From Pseudomonas migulae NBRC 103157 (GTDB lineage: Bacteria > Pseudomonadota > Gammaproteobacteria > Pseudomonadales > Pseudomonadaceae): a stretch of DNA of 64,000 nucleotides. A program made the translations under genes and the position numbers. Position 1 is the first letter of the stretch. Every line of letters starts with the position of its first letter. Shown piece after piece: positions 63,501 to 64,000 of this stretch. The notes below the pieces were generated by a model. It was not told the DNA's origin. It worked only from the letters and a program-made list of their open reading frames with translations, and ran no database searches. The stretch spans positions 1-64,000 of the forward strand of contig NZ_BDAG01000020.1 of assembly GCF_002091715.1 (NCBI RefSeq), given 5' to 3'.

Positions 63501-64000
63501 ATGGCCTCGGCGGTAAACAGCACGGTGTCGTAATTGAAACGCAGGTCCAGGCACTCGCCCAGCTCGGCGGCGATGGCCAGCGGGAAACTGGTCTGATCGT
63601 GATGGCTGATACCGGAGAACTTCAGCACGCTCGGATTACCACCCTCCAGTGCCTCGGCGACCGGGTAGTTTTCGAACACTAGCAGCGTGTCGAACAGCGA
63701 CTCGCCGGAGTGCCCGGCCCAACGCTGTACATCCGCCAGCGGCGTGTATTCGACATCGCGCAATTTGAGATTGAGCGCCTGCACCTCATCCACCCATTGG
63801 CTGACCGTGCGCTCGGGGTGCGGCGTGGCGATCACCGGCAAGGTGTTGATGAACAGACCGACTTGCTGCTCAATGCCCTGCAACTCGCTCGGACGCCCCG
63901 ACACCGTGGCGCCGAACGCCACCGTGCGCTGGCCGGTGTAGCGCTGCAACAGCAGCAGCCACGCCGCTTGCAGCAAGGTGTTCGGCGTCACGCGGGCCTG
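57590..64000 (-). CDS. pvdD: pyoverdine peptide synthetase, terminal part (3' portion only)
   Basis: This is the C-terminal 2136 residues of a non-ribosomal peptide synthetase; the 5' part lies beyond the right edge. Order (residues counted from the GTG at 63991): partial condensation domain (1-190); adenylation 1 (about 215-690, core YTSGSTGKPKG at 365); carrier 1 (Ser in LGGDSIVS, about 746); condensation (HHILMDGWS, about 953); adenylation 2 (about 1265-1755); carrier 2 (LGGDSLRT, about 1808); thioesterase (GWSLGG, about 1942). The binding-pocket residues I read for adenylation 1 are DVWHMSLIDK, a serine code. Those for adenylation 2 are DGECCGGVTK, which resembles pyoverdine lysine/hydroxyornithine codes. 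No epimerase is present between the modules. The thioesterase marks chain release, so this is the last synthetase, pvdD by function and position. Confidence 0.9.
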   Translation of the reverse strand, partial: QARVTPNTLLQAAWLLLLQRYTGQRTVAFGATVSGRPSELQGIEQQVGLFINTLPVIATPHPERTVSQWVDEVQALNLKLRDVEYTPLADVQRWAGHSGESLFDTLLVFENYPVAEALEGGNPSVLKFSGISHHDQTSFPLAIAAELGECLDLRFNYDTVLFTAEAIDGLSKRLVALLDAMVREPQLALGRLSLLDAAQTAQQVQGFNDTAVTWPDVRPVHLCFEAQVLKTPDAQALVFAGQTLTYRQLNQQANRLAHYLRAQGVGAEVLVGIAAERSLELVIGLLAIMKAGGAYVPLDPDYPRERLEHMFEDSGVHVLLTQRHLLAQLPIPAGTAAICLDDSARLVEGLSDENLPCVVELQSLAYMIYTSGSTGKPKGAANRHDALYNRIEWMQGAYPLDGRDTVLQKTPFSFDVSVWEFFWPLMVGARLAVAEPGAHRDPAQLVRLIEQYQVSTLHFVPSMLQAFVQGEGFERCASLRQIMCSGEALSADLQNSLFRVLPGVGLYNLYGPTEAAIDVTHWTCVDDGSISVPIGYPIANLVTYILDDSLQPQVAGCVGELYLGGVGLARGYHRRPDLTAERFVASPFGVQGERLYRTGDLARYREDGVIEYVGRLDHQVKIRGLRIELGEIEACLLEHPQVREAVVIALDVGKSKQLVAYVVGQSLALDGLKQHLRNALPEHMQPSHVLALEQLPVTPNGKLDRRALPQPDQHVREYVAPRNAVEATLQDVWQALFEVQVGIQDNFFELGGDSIVSIQAVSRARKAGLSISPKHVFSHPTIAELATVAQAVDAVEAAPVISAPALKIELSEAQYQALQLTADEVDDVYPLSPMQQGMLFHSVQDGDSGLYVNQIEVGVRGVDGSRFREAWADAAQRHAILRTAFLWEGDKEPLQVVLRNAPTLLTELDWRGLDNQPERVRQLAADERERGFSLNRAPLLRLLLVRLEDDRYRLIWTYHHILMDGWSVSRLIGEVLRHYSGDAQEPVAAYRDYIDWLGHQAVEASEAFWKDKLKTLEGATHLARALPVKAPQAGYHAIYTHLNAQQTARLQAFAQQQQVTLNTLVQAAWLLLLQRYTGQRTVTFGATVSGRPETLNGSENMLGLFINTLPVVNSVPTETSVGDWLREIQAYNLDIRDFQQTPLSDIQRWAGQGGQSLFDSIIVFENQPVDRTLREWNGDSLRFEDVSDFGLTSFAMDLMVSLDEGLRIEYMHPLDQFDLATVEVLRSHMESLMQRLCDNAGRAVGEIGLLTLDQGRQLDGELPTLADDHERPVHELIRERARLQPDHTALMLSYADRDAEHLSYAELDRRSDALAVHLLEQGVQAEDVVGVFMERSLELVVSLLAVMKCGAAYVPLDPQYPQERLRYMMADSDMRLLLTQERLRDTAQLNPGTPMVAVDRLNLDVEVLAPQNNVHAEQLAYLIYTSGSTGKPKSVAVAHGPLSMHVQAIAELYEMDPGNRELHFMSFAFDGAHERWITALISGSTLVVRDNALWTAEQTLAVLHRQRITVACFPPAYLLQLAEHAELQGGDPPPVRIYCFGGDAVPDATFERVKHTLKPQYLVNGYGPTETVVTPLLWKIAADGHCEAMYAPIGCRVGTRSLHVLDMDLNPLPVGMVGELYIGGRGVARGYHRHPWQTAERFVADPFSRDGGRLYRTGDLVRRREDGVFDYVGRIDHQVKVRGFRIELGEIEARLREQVGVNDALVVVRDSGQGPQLVGYVVAAEDDGLGPRCQAALRESLPDYMVPTQVVVLPRFPLTPNGKLDRKALPDPTFEGRDYVAPRTSLEWALAEIWQQVLGVDKVGITDNFFELGGDSLRTLKVISKVRALNEPGFQLKLRDMMAKPTIAGLSGVDEQPLKQSPEPLLLLNQPVDDQPALFCLHAGFGTVFDYEPLARRLEGLRTVYGVQCRMLLDRQWHDTSLRQMAADYVEAIRRKQLQGPYHLLGWSLGGALALMVGDLLEQQGQRVAFVGLVDSFVPTQANAAARADEWRADLREFLGATLSMDSDVIAQALSVETSGDQDAVARIIRTVIDTEGEQASGYALLGADELAQTFMVSTRLKALSRQVETLPLPHAELYCWWADGNPTAERATLERQQPRLRKVQIVAACHFDILQREECLSAVVTALGREVVAQD

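Overview
The window is a stretch of Pseudomonas chromosome, most likely from the P. fluorescens group. The grounds are a pyoverdine locus in near-canonical order, a Pseudomonas-type phenylacetate cluster, high-GC codon usage, and many paired REP palindromes of kinds typical of fluorescent pseudomonads. No rRNA, tRNA, complete insertion sequence or CRISPR array was seen.

Layout. Positions 800-10196 hold phenylacetate catabolism: the phenylacetyl-CoA epoxidase genes paaABCDE, a DUF485 protein with a sodium/solute symporter, an OprD-type porin and paaZ. Positions 10207-15862 hold a REP tandem array that has run into the 3' end of an MFS gene, a divergent AraC regulator, an EmrAB-type efflux pair and an AhpD-like protein. 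Positions 16168-20164 are a FecI/FecR/TonB-receptor iron-signalling trio. Positions 20316-26274 carry an MscS-like channel with a cyclic-nucleotide domain, a YcaC-like hydrolase, a pirin, a LysR regulator, a hotdog thioesterase and an aldo/keto reductase. Positions 26278-30672 are a BvgAS-like phosphorelay with an extra degenerate receiver protein. Positions 30877-34437 are mgtC and mgtA, the latter with a hairpin-rich leader.

Positions 34932-64000 are the pyoverdine locus: pvdA, fpvI, pvdRT-opmQ, pvdP, pvdMNO, pvdE, fpvA and the 3' part of a terminal peptide synthetase. Five promoters there carry an exact TAAAT-N16-CGT iron-starvation box recognised by the sigma factor PvdS, and fpvI and fpvA carry Fur boxes. 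Compared with P. aeruginosa, fpvR and pvdF are missing. The last two synthetase modules read as serine and probably hydroxyornithine, which fits the presence of pvdA without pvdF.

Between fpvA and the synthetase is an accessory insert (about 51.9-57.5 kb) with a WYL regulator, three proteins of unknown function, a DUF6124-type small protein and an esterase. The leader of the DUF6124 gene is the most striking item. It contains what looks like a C4/P4-CI-type antisense RNA whose CTACCAA segment is flanked on both sides by hairpins with the same complementary 8-nt loop, the arrangement of a phage P4/P1 immunity switch.
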